Assembly: GCF_001647285.1 (NCBI RefSeq) | Contig: NZ_LRML01000001.1 | Location: 434,001 to 498,000, forward strand | Length of the DNA: 64,000 nt | Source: Rufibacter roseus | GTDB lineage: Bacteria > Bacteroidota > Bacteroidia > Cytophagales > Hymenobacteraceae | Direction: 5' to 3' | Part shown: positions 34,262-42,722 of the stretch, one piece after another | Layout of the letters: each line of letters starts with the position of its first letter | How positions within the stretch are numbered: position 1 is the stretch's first letter | Notes under the pieces: model-generated | Told to the model about the DNA's origin: nothing | The model's input: the letters and a program-made list of their open reading frames with translations, nothing else | Databases searched by the model: none | Translations under genes and position numbers: made by a program

Positions 34262-34330
34262 ATGGTCTACTCTTCTTACATAATGCGAATGCGCTTCTGC
34301 TGTTGCAGCACCTGCTGCTGTTGTTGCTAG
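34262..34330 (+). CDS. Cysteine-rich leader peptide upstream of cysH
   Basis: 22-residue ORF with its own ATG, starting MVYSSYIMRMRF and ending CCCSTCCCCC then TAG: eight of the last ten codons are Cys (TGC/TGT). It lies about 32 nt after the predicted transcription start and 81 nt before the cysH ATG. Runs of the end-product amino acid codon in a short leader ORF are the hallmark of attenuation, where ribosome stalling reports low charged tRNA-Cys. Cys-rich leader ORFs are established upstream of sulfur genes in mycobacteria. No classical terminator hairpin is seen after it; GCAGCA/TGCTGT within the Cys codons and TGCC/GGCA with a T6 run (34355-34374) are only weak stems, so the mechanism is open. 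Confidence 0.72.
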   Translation: MVYSSYIMRMRFCCCSTCCCCC

Positions 34331-34411
34331 TACCTCTGGCTTCAACAAATTTCTGTTTTTTGCCCTTAGTGGCACTCTTAAATCAAATTTCTTACTACGT
34401 ATTTTCTTGCC

Positions 34412-35152
34412 ATGGCCTCTTCTAAACAAGAGCATGTGTCTCAATTGATACAAGAGACAGAAGGCTTAACCATAGATCAAACTTTCGCGTTGCTGCTGAG
34501 CCGTTACCCCGGTGAAGTGACGTTCTCATCAAGCTTCAGTTTTGAAGATCAGGTGATCACGCACCAAATTCTGGAGAATAATTTCCCCATCAGCATCTTC
34601 ACGCTAGATACTGGCCGCCTGTTCCCAGAGACTTACTCCGTCTGGAACAAGACCAACGATGCCTATAACACCCGCATCAAGGCCTATTATCCTAAAGCTG
34701 ATCTGATTGAAGACTATGTGACGGATAGAGGCCCTAATGCTTTCTATGAGTCGGTGCAGAACCGCAAAGACTGCTGCTTCATCAGAAAAGTGGAGCCTCT
34801 GAAACGGGCACTGGCAGGGCAGGCCATCTGGATTACCGGCCTTCGGGCTGAGCATTCTCAGGGTCGTGGCGATTTGCCTAAGTTTGAGTGGGACGAGGGA
34901 AACCAGTTGATCAAGTTTCACCCGGTGCTGCATTGGACAACTGATGAGGTAAGGGCTTTTGTGAAGCAACACAACATTCCTTACAACCACCTGCACGACA
35001 AAGGCTTTATCAGTATTGGCTGTGCGCCGTGTACCAGAGCCATTCAGCCGGGTGAAGATTTCAGAGCCGGCCGCTGGTGGTGGGAAGACAGCAGCAAAAA
35101 AGAGTGTGGTTTGCACGTAACGGAGTCAGTAGCTCCAGAAGTAGCTTCTTAA
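34412..35152 (+). CDS. cysH: Assimilatory adenylylsulfate (APS) reductase, 4Fe-4S type
   Basis: 246 residues, PAPS-reductase fold: SSSFSFEDQVITHQIL phosphate-binding loop and TLDTGRLFPETY. Cys pairs CC (121-122) and CAPC (204, 207) are the 4Fe-4S ligands that distinguish APS reductases from cluster-free PAPS reductases. The catalytic Cys is 232 in KKECGLH. This fits a cluster with no APS kinase: sulfate to APS to sulfite directly. cysD follows after 26 bp. The thioredoxin donor is not in the window. Confidence 0.95.
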   Translation: MASSKQEHVSQLIQETEGLTIDQTFALLLSRYPGEVTFSSSFSFEDQVITHQILENNFPISIFTLDTGRLFPETYSVWNKTNDAYNTRIKAYYPKADLIEDYVTDRGPNAFYESVQNRKDCCFIRKVEPLKRALAGQAIWITGLRAEHSQGRGDLPKFEWDEGNQLIKFHPVLHWTTDEVRAFVKQHNIPYNHLHDKGFISIGCAPCTRAIQPGEDFRAGRWWWEDSSKKECGLHVTESVAPEVAS

Positions 35153-35178
35153 ATTAAGTATAGATAGTAACACCGAGT

Positions 35179-36087
35179 ATGGGTTCATATAAATTAGATT
35201 ACCTAGATCAGTTAGAATCAGAGGCGATTCACATTTTTAGAGAGGTTGCGGGTCAGTTTGAGCGTCCGGCTTTGTTGTTCTCCGGCGGAAAAGATTCTAT
35301 TGTGCTGGTGCATCTGGCATTGAAAGCCTTTAGACCTGGCAAATTCCCTTTCCCGCTGGTACACGTAGATACCGGTCATAACTTTCAGGAAGCCCTTGAT
35401 TTCAGAGATTACCTGGCCAACAAACTGGGTGAGAAGCTGATTGTGCGCAAGGTAGAAGATACCATTAAAGCCAAAGGCCTTACTGAGCAAAAAGGTAAAC
35501 TGCCTAGCCGTAACGGTTTGCAGACTTACACGCTTCTAGACACCATTGAAGAGTTTGAGTTTGACGCCTGCATTGGCGGTGCCCGCCGTGACGAGGAGAA
35601 AGCCCGCGCCAAAGAGCGTATCTTCTCCGTGCGTGACGAGTTCGGCTCTTGGGATCCTAAGTTGCAGCGCCCTGAGTTGTGGAACACCTACAACGGAAAG
35701 ATAAACAAAGGCGAAAACGTGCGCGTGTTCCCTATCAGTAACTGGACTGAGCTGGATATCTGGAACTACATCCGCCGCGAGAAAATTGAGCTGCCTTCTA
35801 TCTACTTTGCCCATGAGCGCGAGGTGCTGGAGTTTGATGGTCGTTTGGTGGCCACGAATGAATTCATCCAGCTAATCGATACTGATGTAGTGAGCCGCAA
35901 AGTAGTACGTTACCGTACTGTGGGCGACATGACCTGTACCGCCGCTGTTGAGTCTACCGCTTCAACCTTAGACGACATCATCAACGAAATCATTGCTACT
36001 AACACCAGCGAGCGTGGACAAACCCGCATTGACGACCGCGTGTCAGAAGCCGCCATGGAAGACCGCAAGAAGAACGGGTATTTCTAA
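35179..36087 (+). CDS. cysD: Sulfate adenylyltransferase subunit 2
   Basis: 302 residues, the typical size. ATP-PPase loop PALLFSGGKDSIVLVHLALKAF, then FPLVHVDTGHNFQEALDFRD, CIGGARRDEEKARAKERIFS and FPISNWTELDIWNYIRREKI. Forms APS from ATP and sulfate with the GTPase subunit CysN. The two subunit genes are usually adjacent with little gap; here 303 bp of repeats separate them. Confidence 0.96.
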   Translation: MGSYKLDYLDQLESEAIHIFREVAGQFERPALLFSGGKDSIVLVHLALKAFRPGKFPFPLVHVDTGHNFQEALDFRDYLANKLGEKLIVRKVEDTIKAKGLTEQKGKLPSRNGLQTYTLLDTIEEFEFDACIGGARRDEEKARAKERIFSVRDEFGSWDPKLQRPELWNTYNGKINKGENVRVFPISNWTELDIWNYIRREKIELPSIYFAHEREVLEFDGRLVATNEFIQLIDTDVVSRKVVRYRTVGDMTCTAAVESTASTLDDIINEIIATNTSERGQTRIDDRVSEAAMEDRKKNGYF

Positions 36088-36140
36088 GACATTAGACACA
36101 AGATTTAAGACACAGGATTTTTTATCACCCTAATCTTACC

Positions 36141-36240
36141 TCTTTTGTCATCCTGAAAAGATCTCGGTAGCGAACGGTAATAGCAATTGCTAAAAAGCTT
36201 TTCTAGTACGCCCACAAGATCTTTCCAAGATGACAAAAGA
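36141..36240. mobile_element. MITE-like 100-bp element (M repeat, full length)
   Basis: Exactly 100 bp between TCTTTTGTCATC ... (36141-36164) and its inverse ending ... GATGACAAAAGA (36217-36240): 24-bp terminal inverted repeats with 22 matches. Interior CGGTAGCGAAC and TAGCAATTGCTA. No coding capacity. Left-half copies occur at 37744 and 40634. Confidence 0.75.
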
Positions 36241-36313
36241 GAGAAGAGATGAAAGGAATGGAAACCTGAATCAATAAAATATCAAAGAGTACTTCAGACA
36301 GGAGCCCAAACGT

Positions 36314-36350
36314 GTTTTCCGCCTGTTTTTCTAAAAACAGCACCAAAAAC
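36314..36350. repeat. P palindrome copy 16
   Basis: Arms GTTTTCCGCCTGTTTTT and AAAAACAGCACCAAAAAC, in the cysD-cysN gap, 41 bp before cysN. Confidence 0.65.
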
Positions 36351-36390
36351 AACTCTGGACTCAGAACTCAAGACTCAGAACTACTTCAAA

Positions 36391-37668
36391 ATGGATATTC
36401 TAAGATTTTTAACCGCCGGTAGCGTAGACGATGGCAAAAGTACCCTGATTGGTCGCTTGTTGTATGACAGCAAATCCATCATGGTGGACCAGCTGGAAGC
36501 CATTGAGCGAAGCACCAAGAACAAGGAAGAAGGCAAAGTAGATTTGGCTTTGCTGACCGATGGTTTACGGGCCGAGCGGGAGCAGGGCATCACCATAGAC
36601 GTGGCCTACAAATACTTCTCTACGCCGAAGCGCAAGTTTATCATTGCCGATACTCCGGGGCACATTCAGTACACCCGTAACATGGTGACCGGCGCGTCTA
36701 ACTCAGACTTGGCCATTATCTTGATTGATGCCCGCCACGGGGTGGTAGAGCAAACTCGTCGTCACTCCATTATTGTGTCATTGCTGAACCTGCCGCACGT
36801 GGTAGTAGCCGTGAATAAAATGGACCTGGTGGAGTTCTCACAAGATGTATACAACAATATTGTGATTGAGTATGCCCAGGTAGCTAAGTCATTAGGCCTG
36901 AAAAACGTAACCTTCATTCCTATCAGTGCCTTGAACGGCGACAATATTGTCGACAAATCATCGGCTATGCCTTGGTACGAGGGTGAGTCTTTGTTAGGAG
37001 TTCTGGAGACGGTAGAAGTACATGAAGACATTAACCTGACCGAGGGACGTTTCCCGGTGCAGTACGTGATTCGCCCTCAGACTGATGAACTGCATGATTA
37101 CCGTGGCTACGCTGGTAAAATCATCAGCGGTATCTACAAAAAAGGTGATAAGGTCGTGGTACAGCCATCGGGTGTGGAGAGTACTATTTCTGCCGTGGAA
37201 GTAGCCGGAGAAGAAGTAGAAGAAGCTTTCGCGCCGCAAAGCGTGGTGCTGCACTTAGCCGATGACGTGGACATTAGCCGCGGCGACGTGATTGTTAAGC
37301 AAGACGCGCCGGTACAGGTGGCCCAGGAGTTTGAAGTGGTACTGTGCTGGATGAGTAACACTCCGCTGTTACCCCGTAACAAGTACTTGCTGCAAATCAA
37401 CAGCCGCACCGTGCGGGCCGTGGTAAAAGAACTGCACTACAAACTGAATGTGAACACACTGGAGAAAGAGCTTTCTCCGGTTTCAGCAGGCCTGAACGAT
37501 GTGGTGAAAGCTGTGATCAAAACAGCTTCGCCCGTGGTGTTTGACACTTACCAAAAGCTGAGAGCTAACGGCGGCGCCATCTTAATTGACGAAACCAGCA
37601 ACGTAACCGTAGGCGCCTGTATGATTACCACAGAAGCGAAAGAAAAGCCTTTTTGGCCTGAAATTTAA
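36391..37668 (+). CDS. cysN: Sulfate adenylyltransferase subunit 1 (GTPase)
   Basis: 425 residues. EF-Tu-like GTPase: G1 AGSVDDGKSTLIGRLLYD, switch EREQGITIDVAYKYF, G3 ADTPGHIQYTRNM, G4 VNKMDLV. Two beta-barrel domains follow. The protein ends at the barrel, with no CysC (APS kinase) fusion, consistent with the APS-type CysH. The last six codons (PFWPEI and stop) are also the left arm of P copy 17, so the repeat reaches into the coding end. Confidence 0.96.
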   Translation: MDILRFLTAGSVDDGKSTLIGRLLYDSKSIMVDQLEAIERSTKNKEEGKVDLALLTDGLRAEREQGITIDVAYKYFSTPKRKFIIADTPGHIQYTRNMVTGASNSDLAIILIDARHGVVEQTRRHSIIVSLLNLPHVVVAVNKMDLVEFSQDVYNNIVIEYAQVAKSLGLKNVTFIPISALNGDNIVDKSSAMPWYEGESLLGVLETVEVHEDINLTEGRFPVQYVIRPQTDELHDYRGYAGKIISGIYKKGDKVVVQPSGVESTISAVEVAGEEVEEAFAPQSVVLHLADDVDISRGDVIVKQDAPVQVAQEFEVVLCWMSNTPLLPRNKYLLQINSRTVRAVVKELHYKLNVNTLEKELSPVSAGLNDVVKAVIKTASPVVFDTYQKLRANGGAILIDETSNVTVGACMITTEAKEKPFWPEI

Positions 37669-37684
37669 AAAACAGGCTGAAAAC
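37649..37684. repeat. P palindrome copy 17, overlapping the cysN stop codon
   Basis: Arms CTTTTTGGCCTG and AACAGGCTGAAAAC; the cysN TAA (37666-37668) is inside the loop region. Confidence 0.6.
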
Positions 37685-37743
37685 GGAAAGTAAAGTTTGT
37701 TTCTGCCTTTGGATAAACTGCTTTGCCTCTTGGCGTTTCTCCC

Positions 37744-37785
37744 TTTTGCCATCCTGAAAGGACCTTGTGGGCGAACTAGGAAAGC
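37744..37785 (+). repeat. M repeat, left half
   Basis: TTTTGCCATCCTGAAAGG then ACCTTGTGGGCGAACTAGG: the left end and interior of the M element without the right inverted repeat. Confidence 0.6.
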
Positions 37786-37814
37786 ATCAGTTTAATTTAA
37801 AAATGTCACTTCTT

Positions 37815-37859
37815 CGTCCCCCTTTGGAGGGGGTAGGGGGAGGACAAAGCCGGTGGAGG
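37815..37859 (+). repeat. CCCCCTTT-AGGGGG hairpin repeat
   Basis: CGTCCCCCTTTGGAGGGGG then TAGGGGGAGGACAAAGC. Follows the M half-copy here and again at 40702, so the two travel as a composite. Confidence 0.6.
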
Positions 37860-37906
37860 AATTAAAAGCCTCAATCATATAAAGAAATAATGAACCCTAA
37901 ACCGCT

Positions 37907-38041
37907 CTTCCGGATTTGTAATCCGGAAGTACCGTACTCGTCGGATTTGCAATCCGACACGCATAGCTGATAAAATAGTTAGCAATGCAAAAGGGATTAA
38001 AAATCCCCAGCTACCCAAGTTCGGGATTGCAAATCCCGAAC
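37907..38041. repeat. Array of four AATCC-type palindromes
   Basis: Four hairpins with different stems and 3-nt loops: CTTCCGGATT/AATCCGGAAG (37907-37929), GTCGGATT/AATCCGAC (37940-37958), GGGATT/AATCCC (37993-38007), GTTCGGGATT/AATCCCGAAC (38019-38041). All share GGATT or GGGATT next to the loop. Ends 29 bp before cobA. REP-like; the local RAYT uses a different sequence. Confidence 0.8.
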
Positions 38042-38070
38042 AGCAAAAGAAAGAACACAGCATTAATCAA

Positions 38071-38892
38071 ATGAACCCAGCACAAACAGCAGCCAAAGTA
38101 ATCATAGCAGGCGCCGGTCCCGGTGACCCTGATTTGGTTACCGTGAAGACGGTGAAAGCCTTGCGCTGGGCCGAAGTGATTTTGGTGGACCGGCTAGTGA
38201 GCGAGGAGATTCTGGAAAGCTATGCCTCACCCAATGCCGAGATTGTGTACGTGGGCAAGCAGTGCCGCAAAGAGGGCACCACGCCTCAGGCTACTATAAA
38301 CGAGCTGCTACTGGAGTATGCGCTGCTTGGCAAAAAAGTGCTCAGGTTGAAAGGCGGAGATGTCTCCATCTTCTCCAACGTGCTGGACGAGCTGCAGACC
38401 CTGGTAAAGCACGAGATTGCCTACGAAATCATTCCGGGCATTACGGCAGCCTTGGGGGCGGCGGCGTACGCGGGCATTCCGCTTACGGCCCGTCAGCATT
38501 CTACGGCAGTTCGCTTCCTTACCTTTTACACCTACAGCAAACTCACCGAGGAGTATTGGCAGGAGCTGGCCCAGACCGAAGACACGCTGGTATTTTACAT
38601 GAGCAGTGAGCGCCTGGGCGAGGTGGTTGAGAAACTGACCCGCCATGGCATCTCTGAAGAGAAGCAGCTGGCAGTAGTGGAGCAGGCTACTACGCCGTTG
38701 CAGCACGTGCAGACCAGCAGCTTGTACGACTACCAAAAGAACCTGGGTGACAAAACGTTTGTCTCGCCCAGCCTCGTGATTATTGGCAAAGTGGTGCACC
38801 TGCACCAGCAATATAAGTGGTTCACAAACAACCCAACCAGAGAACATTACTTCAAGCCTATTTCTGAACAAGTAGGTTTGGTACTTCAATAA
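38071..38892 (+). CDS. cobA: Uroporphyrinogen-III C-methyltransferase
   Basis: 273 residues. SAM-dependent methyltransferase making precorrin-2: VIIAGAGPGDPDLVTVKTVKAL, VILVDRLVSEEIL, LRLKGGDVSIFSN and EIIPGITAALGAAAYAGIPLTARQ are the tetrapyrrole methyltransferase motifs. First step to siroheme, the cofactor of CysI; the next enzymatic step is in the Met8-TSUP fusion downstream. Stand-alone SumT rather than fused CysG. cysJ follows after 12 bp. Confidence 0.92.
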   Translation: MNPAQTAAKVIIAGAGPGDPDLVTVKTVKALRWAEVILVDRLVSEEILESYASPNAEIVYVGKQCRKEGTTPQATINELLLEYALLGKKVLRLKGGDVSIFSNVLDELQTLVKHEIAYEIIPGITAALGAAAYAGIPLTARQHSTAVRFLTFYTYSKLTEEYWQELAQTEDTLVFYMSSERLGEVVEKLTRHGISEEKQLAVVEQATTPLQHVQTSSLYDYQKNLGDKTFVSPSLVIIGKVVHLHQQYKWFTNNPTREHYFKPISEQVGLVLQ

Positions 38893-38904
38893 TTTTTCAA
38901 AGCG

Positions 38905-40614
38905 ATGTTAGCAGAAGTTAAGTTAAAGACCCTACAGGAACTGGTAAGTCAGTCATCTAAAGAAGACCTGATTTGGATGAGCGGCTACTTGGCCGGCCTT
39001 GCGGCGCACCAGAGCGGCACTGTCGCTGCGCCAGCAGTGGCTGAGGCCGCAAAGCCCGCCGTGGGGCGCATTACCATTGCCTACGGCACCGAGACCGGCA
39101 ACTCCAAGCGCGTGGCTACTGACTTGGCTAGCAAAGCGAAGAAAACCGGCATCAACGCCAAAGTAGTCAACCTGGACCAGTACCGGGTGACAGACCTGGA
39201 AAAGGAAGAATACTTCCTAACCGTGATCAGCACGCAGGGCGAGGGAGATCCACCAGCGGGTGCCCAGAAGTTCTATGATTACGTGCACCAAACCGATAAG
39301 CAGTTGCCAAAGCTGAAATACAGCGTACTGGCTCTGGGGGACACCTCATACCCGCTGTTCTGCAAAGCCGGTGAAGACGTAGACGCCCAGCTGAAGCGTT
39401 TAGGCGGCAGCCCACTGGTGCCTATCCAGAAGTGCGATGTTGATTACGAAGACGAGGCCAATGCCTGGTTCCAGAACGTAATGCAAACCCTGACCAGCGC
39501 CGGTTCTTCTGCAGCAGCTGCACCAACTGCCGCGCCAGCTGCAGCTAAAAAAACGGGCAAGAAAATCTACTCCGGTACCATTCTCACCAACATTATTTTG
39601 AATGATGTTGGCTCCAATAAAAAAACGCACCACATAGAAATAGAGGCCGAAGACTTGGCCTACGAGCCCGGCGATGCTTTGGGTGTGGTGCCTAAAAACA
39701 GACCAGCCACGGTAGAGGCCATCCTGAAAATAACCGGCATCTCAGCCGAGGAGAAGCTGACGCACCGCAACAGCGAGGCCACGGTGCAGGAGCTGCTGCA
39801 GGACAAGCTGAACATCACTTACCTGCCGGAGCGCGTGGTGAAGAAATACGCCGAGGTGGTGGAGCAAGACATTCCGGCTACCCGCATTGATTTGCTGGAC
39901 CTGTTGAGAATCTATCCAGTCAAAGACGCGGCTCAGTTCAGAGAAGTGCTGCAAGTGCTGGAGCCCATTGCGCCCAGGCTTTATTCAATCTCTTCGTCTC
40001 TGGAGGCCCATTCCGGTGAAATACACGTGACCGTGGCGCGGGACGAGTTCAGAATAAACGAAGAACTGCTTTGCGGCCACTGCTCAGATTACCTGTCAGA
40101 GCTGCCCGAGGGAACTGCCGTGGAATTCTATATCCACAAGAACAGCCAATTCAAGTTACCGGCCGCTGATAAAGATGTGATCATGATCGGACCGGGTACG
40201 GGCGTGGCGCCGTTCCGCTCATTCCTGGCCGAGCGTGACGCCGTGGGTGCCGATGGCCGCAACTGGCTCTTCTTCGGAGACCAGCACTTTGTAACCGACT
40301 TCCTGTACCAAACTGAGATACAGAGCTGGTTTGAGACGGGCGTATTGACCAAGTTCAACGCAGCTTTCTCAAGAGACCAAAAGGAGAAAGTGTACGTGCA
40401 GCACAAAATGCTGGAGAACGCCAAAGACTTCTACGAGTGGCTGAACTCAGGAGCCTACGTGTACGTGTGCGGTGCCAAAGAACCTATGAGCGTGGACGTG
40501 GAGAACACCCTGCTGCAGATCATTGGCCTGGGTGCCGGCTCAAGCCCTGAAGAAGCTGCCGTTTACCTAGAGCAGCTGAAAGAGGAGGGCCGTTACCTGA
40601 AAGATGTGTATTAA
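38905..40614 (+). CDS. cysJ: Sulfite reductase [NADPH] flavoprotein alpha-component
   Basis: 569 residues. FMN flavodoxin domain at about 50-195 (ITIAYGTETGNSKRVATDLA, STQGEGDPPAGAQKFYDY, LALGDTSYPLFCKAGEDVD), an Ala/Pro linker, then the FAD domain (RLYSISSSLEAHSGEIHVTVARDE) and the NADPH domain (MIGPGTGVAPFRSFLAERD, YVYVCGAKEPMSVDVENTL). Passes electrons NADPH to FAD to FMN to CysI. The initial 45 residues are a short helical extension. Confidence 0.94.
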   Translation: MLAEVKLKTLQELVSQSSKEDLIWMSGYLAGLAAHQSGTVAAPAVAEAAKPAVGRITIAYGTETGNSKRVATDLASKAKKTGINAKVVNLDQYRVTDLEKEEYFLTVISTQGEGDPPAGAQKFYDYVHQTDKQLPKLKYSVLALGDTSYPLFCKAGEDVDAQLKRLGGSPLVPIQKCDVDYEDEANAWFQNVMQTLTSAGSSAAAAPTAAPAAAKKTGKKIYSGTILTNIILNDVGSNKKTHHIEIEAEDLAYEPGDALGVVPKNRPATVEAILKITGISAEEKLTHRNSEATVQELLQDKLNITYLPERVVKKYAEVVEQDIPATRIDLLDLLRIYPVKDAAQFREVLQVLEPIAPRLYSISSSLEAHSGEIHVTVARDEFRINEELLCGHCSDYLSELPEGTAVEFYIHKNSQFKLPAADKDVIMIGPGTGVAPFRSFLAERDAVGADGRNWLFFGDQHFVTDFLYQTEIQSWFETGVLTKFNAAFSRDQKEKVYVQHKMLENAKDFYEWLNSGAYVYVCGAKEPMSVDVENTLLQIIGLGAGSSPEEAAVYLEQLKEEGRYLKDVY

Positions 40615-40629
40615 GTAATTATACTCTTC

Positions 40630-40679
40630 TCCGCTTTGTCATCCTGAAAGGATCTTGTGAGCGAACTAGAAAAGCGGAG
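40630..40679 (+). repeat. M repeat, left half, with its own 9-bp flanking inverted repeat
   Basis: CTTTGTCATCCTGAAAGGAT and CTTGTGAGCGAACTAGAAAAG, bounded by CTCCGCTTT (40630) and AAAGCGGAG (40671-40679), so this truncated copy has acquired new matching ends. Confidence 0.6.
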
Positions 40680-40701
40680 ATGTAGTGTTTTGCACGCATT
40701 T

Positions 40702-40726
40702 CGTCCCCCTTTGAAGGGGGTAGGGG
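40702..40726 (+). repeat. CCCCCTTT-AGGGGG hairpin repeat, copy 2
   Basis: CCCCCTTTGAAGGGGG then TAGGGG, 23 bp after an M half-copy, as at 37815. Confidence 0.6.
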
Positions 40727-40743
40727 ATAAAACAAAAGCACCT

Positions 40744-40779
40744 GTTTTAGGCTTGTTTTCTGAAAAATAGCCCCGAAAC
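40744..40779. repeat. P palindrome copy 18
   Basis: Arms GTTTTAGGCTTGTTTTC and GAAAAATAGCCCCGAAAC, between cysJ and cysI. Confidence 0.65.
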
Positions 40780-40834
40780 AGAATATAAAAATAGAACAGG
40801 AGAGATCCTGCCCAACATATTAAGACCAGTTCAC

Positions 40835-42517
40835 ATGTCAACTGAGAAACAGAACCTGTCGCCGGTAGAGCGCATCAAAGAAACAAGCCAAGGGTTACGG
40901 GGAACATTAAAAGACAGCCTGAAAGACGAAATCACCGGCGCCATCCGCGAGGATGATACCAACTTGGTGAAGTTTCACGGCATGTACATGCAAGACGACC
41001 GCGATCGCCGCGAGGAAAGAGCTGCCAAAAAACTGGAGCGCCTTTATTCGTTCATGATCCGGTTGCGCCTGCCAGGTGGTTTCCTGACTCCGGAGCAGTG
41101 GGTGGCTACGCACCACATTGCCGGCGAGAATTCTACGGGCGTGATCAAAATCACCACGCGCCAGACGCTGCAGTTGCACGGCATTGTGAAGTCGAAGACC
41201 AAGCCTACCATTAAGGCGTTCAACCAGGTGGGGCTGGATTCTATTGCTGCCTGCGGCGATGTGAACCGCAACGTGGTGGCCACGGCCAATCCGCTGGAGT
41301 CGCCGTTGCACGAGCGCATTTACCAGTACGCCGACCGCATCAGCGAATACCTGCTGCCCAAAACCCGCTCGTATTATGATGTGTGGCTGGACGAGGAGAA
41401 AATCTACGACAAAGTAGAAGAGGAAGATCCGCTGTACCAAGACCGGTACCTGCCCCGCAAGTTTAAGATAGGTTTGGTGATTCCGCCCAATAATGATTCT
41501 GACGTTTTTGCGCAGGATTTGGGCTTAATTGCCATCATTGAGAACAACGAGCTGAAAGGCTTTAACATCGCCGTAGGCGGAGGACTTTCCTTCACCCACG
41601 GTAACCCTGATACCTACGCACGTCTGGCCTCTATTCTTGGGTTTGTGAGCACCGAGGAGTCTGATGAAAAGCTGTTTAAAACAGTTTATGAGGTGCTGAC
41701 CGTACAGCGCGATTTCGGGAACCGGTCTGACCGCAAACGCGCCCGCGTGAAATACACCATTGACAACCTGACCGTTGAGGGTTACCGGAAAGAGCTGGAA
41801 AGCCGCATCGGGTTCGAGCTGGAAGAGGCTCGTCCGTACCAGTTGACCACTCGCAAAGATCACTACGGATGGGTGCAGACCGATAATGGGGCCTGGCATT
41901 ACACCGTGTTTGTGGAGAACGGTCGCGTGCTGGATCTGGAGAACGGAGCCGCACTGAAAACCGCCCTCTTAGAGGTAGCCGAAACGGGCAAAGCCAACTT
42001 TAGGTTTACTTGTAACCAAAACGTGATCCTGAGCGATATCACCCCAGAGGATAAAGCTTTAATTGAGCAGATTCTGGTGAAGCACAATGTGATTCCGCAC
42101 ACTGAGGCTGCCTCTCTGCTACGTAAGAATGCCATGGCCTGTGTGGCGCTTCCTACCTGTCCACTGGCCCTGGCCGAAGCCCAGCGGTATCTGCCGGAGC
42201 TCATCACTAAGGTAGATGAAGTAGTAGCGAAACACGACCTGCAAGACGAGGAAATCATCATTAGAATGACCGGTTGCCCCAACGGCTGCGGCCGTTCGGT
42301 ACTGTCAGAGATTGGCTTTATTGGTACCGCTCCCGGTCACTACAACCTCAACCTGGGCGGTGATCATGAGGGCGAGCGCCTGAACAGAATTTACAGAGAG
42401 AACATCGACGAAGCCACTATTCTACAGGAGCTTGATCTGGCATTCGCCAACTTCAAAGAGAACCGTCTGGCGGGCGAACGCTTCGGTGATTTCGCTAACC
42501 GCGTGCTGCTGAACTAA
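40835..42517 (+). CDS. cysI: Sulfite reductase [NADPH] hemoprotein beta-component
   Basis: 560 residues, normal length. Two sulfite-reductase ferredoxin-like repeats: RLPGGFLTPEQWVATHHIAGENSTGVIKITTRQTLQLHGIVKS and YGWVQTDNGAWHYTVFVENGRV. The siroheme/4Fe-4S ligands are the four Cys in CVALPTCPLALAEAQRYLP and MTGCPNGCGRS. Reduces sulfite to sulfide with six electrons supplied by CysJ. Confidence 0.95.
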   Translation: MSTEKQNLSPVERIKETSQGLRGTLKDSLKDEITGAIREDDTNLVKFHGMYMQDDRDRREERAAKKLERLYSFMIRLRLPGGFLTPEQWVATHHIAGENSTGVIKITTRQTLQLHGIVKSKTKPTIKAFNQVGLDSIAACGDVNRNVVATANPLESPLHERIYQYADRISEYLLPKTRSYYDVWLDEEKIYDKVEEEDPLYQDRYLPRKFKIGLVIPPNNDSDVFAQDLGLIAIIENNELKGFNIAVGGGLSFTHGNPDTYARLASILGFVSTEESDEKLFKTVYEVLTVQRDFGNRSDRKRARVKYTIDNLTVEGYRKELESRIGFELEEARPYQLTTRKDHYGWVQTDNGAWHYTVFVENGRVLDLENGAALKTALLEVAETGKANFRFTCNQNVILSDITPEDKALIEQILVKHNVIPHTEAASLLRKNAMACVALPTCPLALAEAQRYLPELITKVDEVVAKHDLQDEEIIIRMTGCPNGCGRSVLSEIGFIGTAPGHYNLNLGGDHEGERLNRIYRENIDEATILQELDLAFANFKENRLAGERFGDFANRVLLN

Positions 42518-42551
42518 ATCTTACCCCCAGCCACGGAGAATTCTGAAAAGC

Positions 42552-42587
42552 GTTTTGAGCCTGTTTTACAAAAAGCAGGCTCAAAAC
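42552..42587. terminator. P palindrome copy 19 (cysI 3' hairpin)
   Basis: GTTTTGAGCCTG / CAGGCTCAAAAC pair perfectly, 34 bp past the cysI stop. Confidence 0.7.
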
Positions 42588-42722
42588 ATAGTAACACAGC
42601 AGCGCATTAATTTTGCTAGCTCAGGTCTACAGAACGTTTAGCGCTAGGGGGCAAGAAGCTTCTGTCTTGCTCAATCATACTGATAAAAGAACAATCATCA
42701 ATCAACAATCAGCCATTCTAAA

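Noticed and set aside
34331-34411. Classical attenuator terminator between the Cys leader and cysH
   Set aside because: Only 4-bp stems (TGCC/GGCA) precede or surround the T6 run; not enough to call a terminator.
37649-37684. P palindromes as the REP targets of the RAYT at base 1
   Set aside because: The RAYT has its own hairpins with GTTTGGAGTC arms beside it; P shares no arm sequence with these.
37907-38041. CRISPR array made of the four palindromes before cobA
   Set aside because: The units differ in sequence and spacing and there are no uniform spacers or cas genes.
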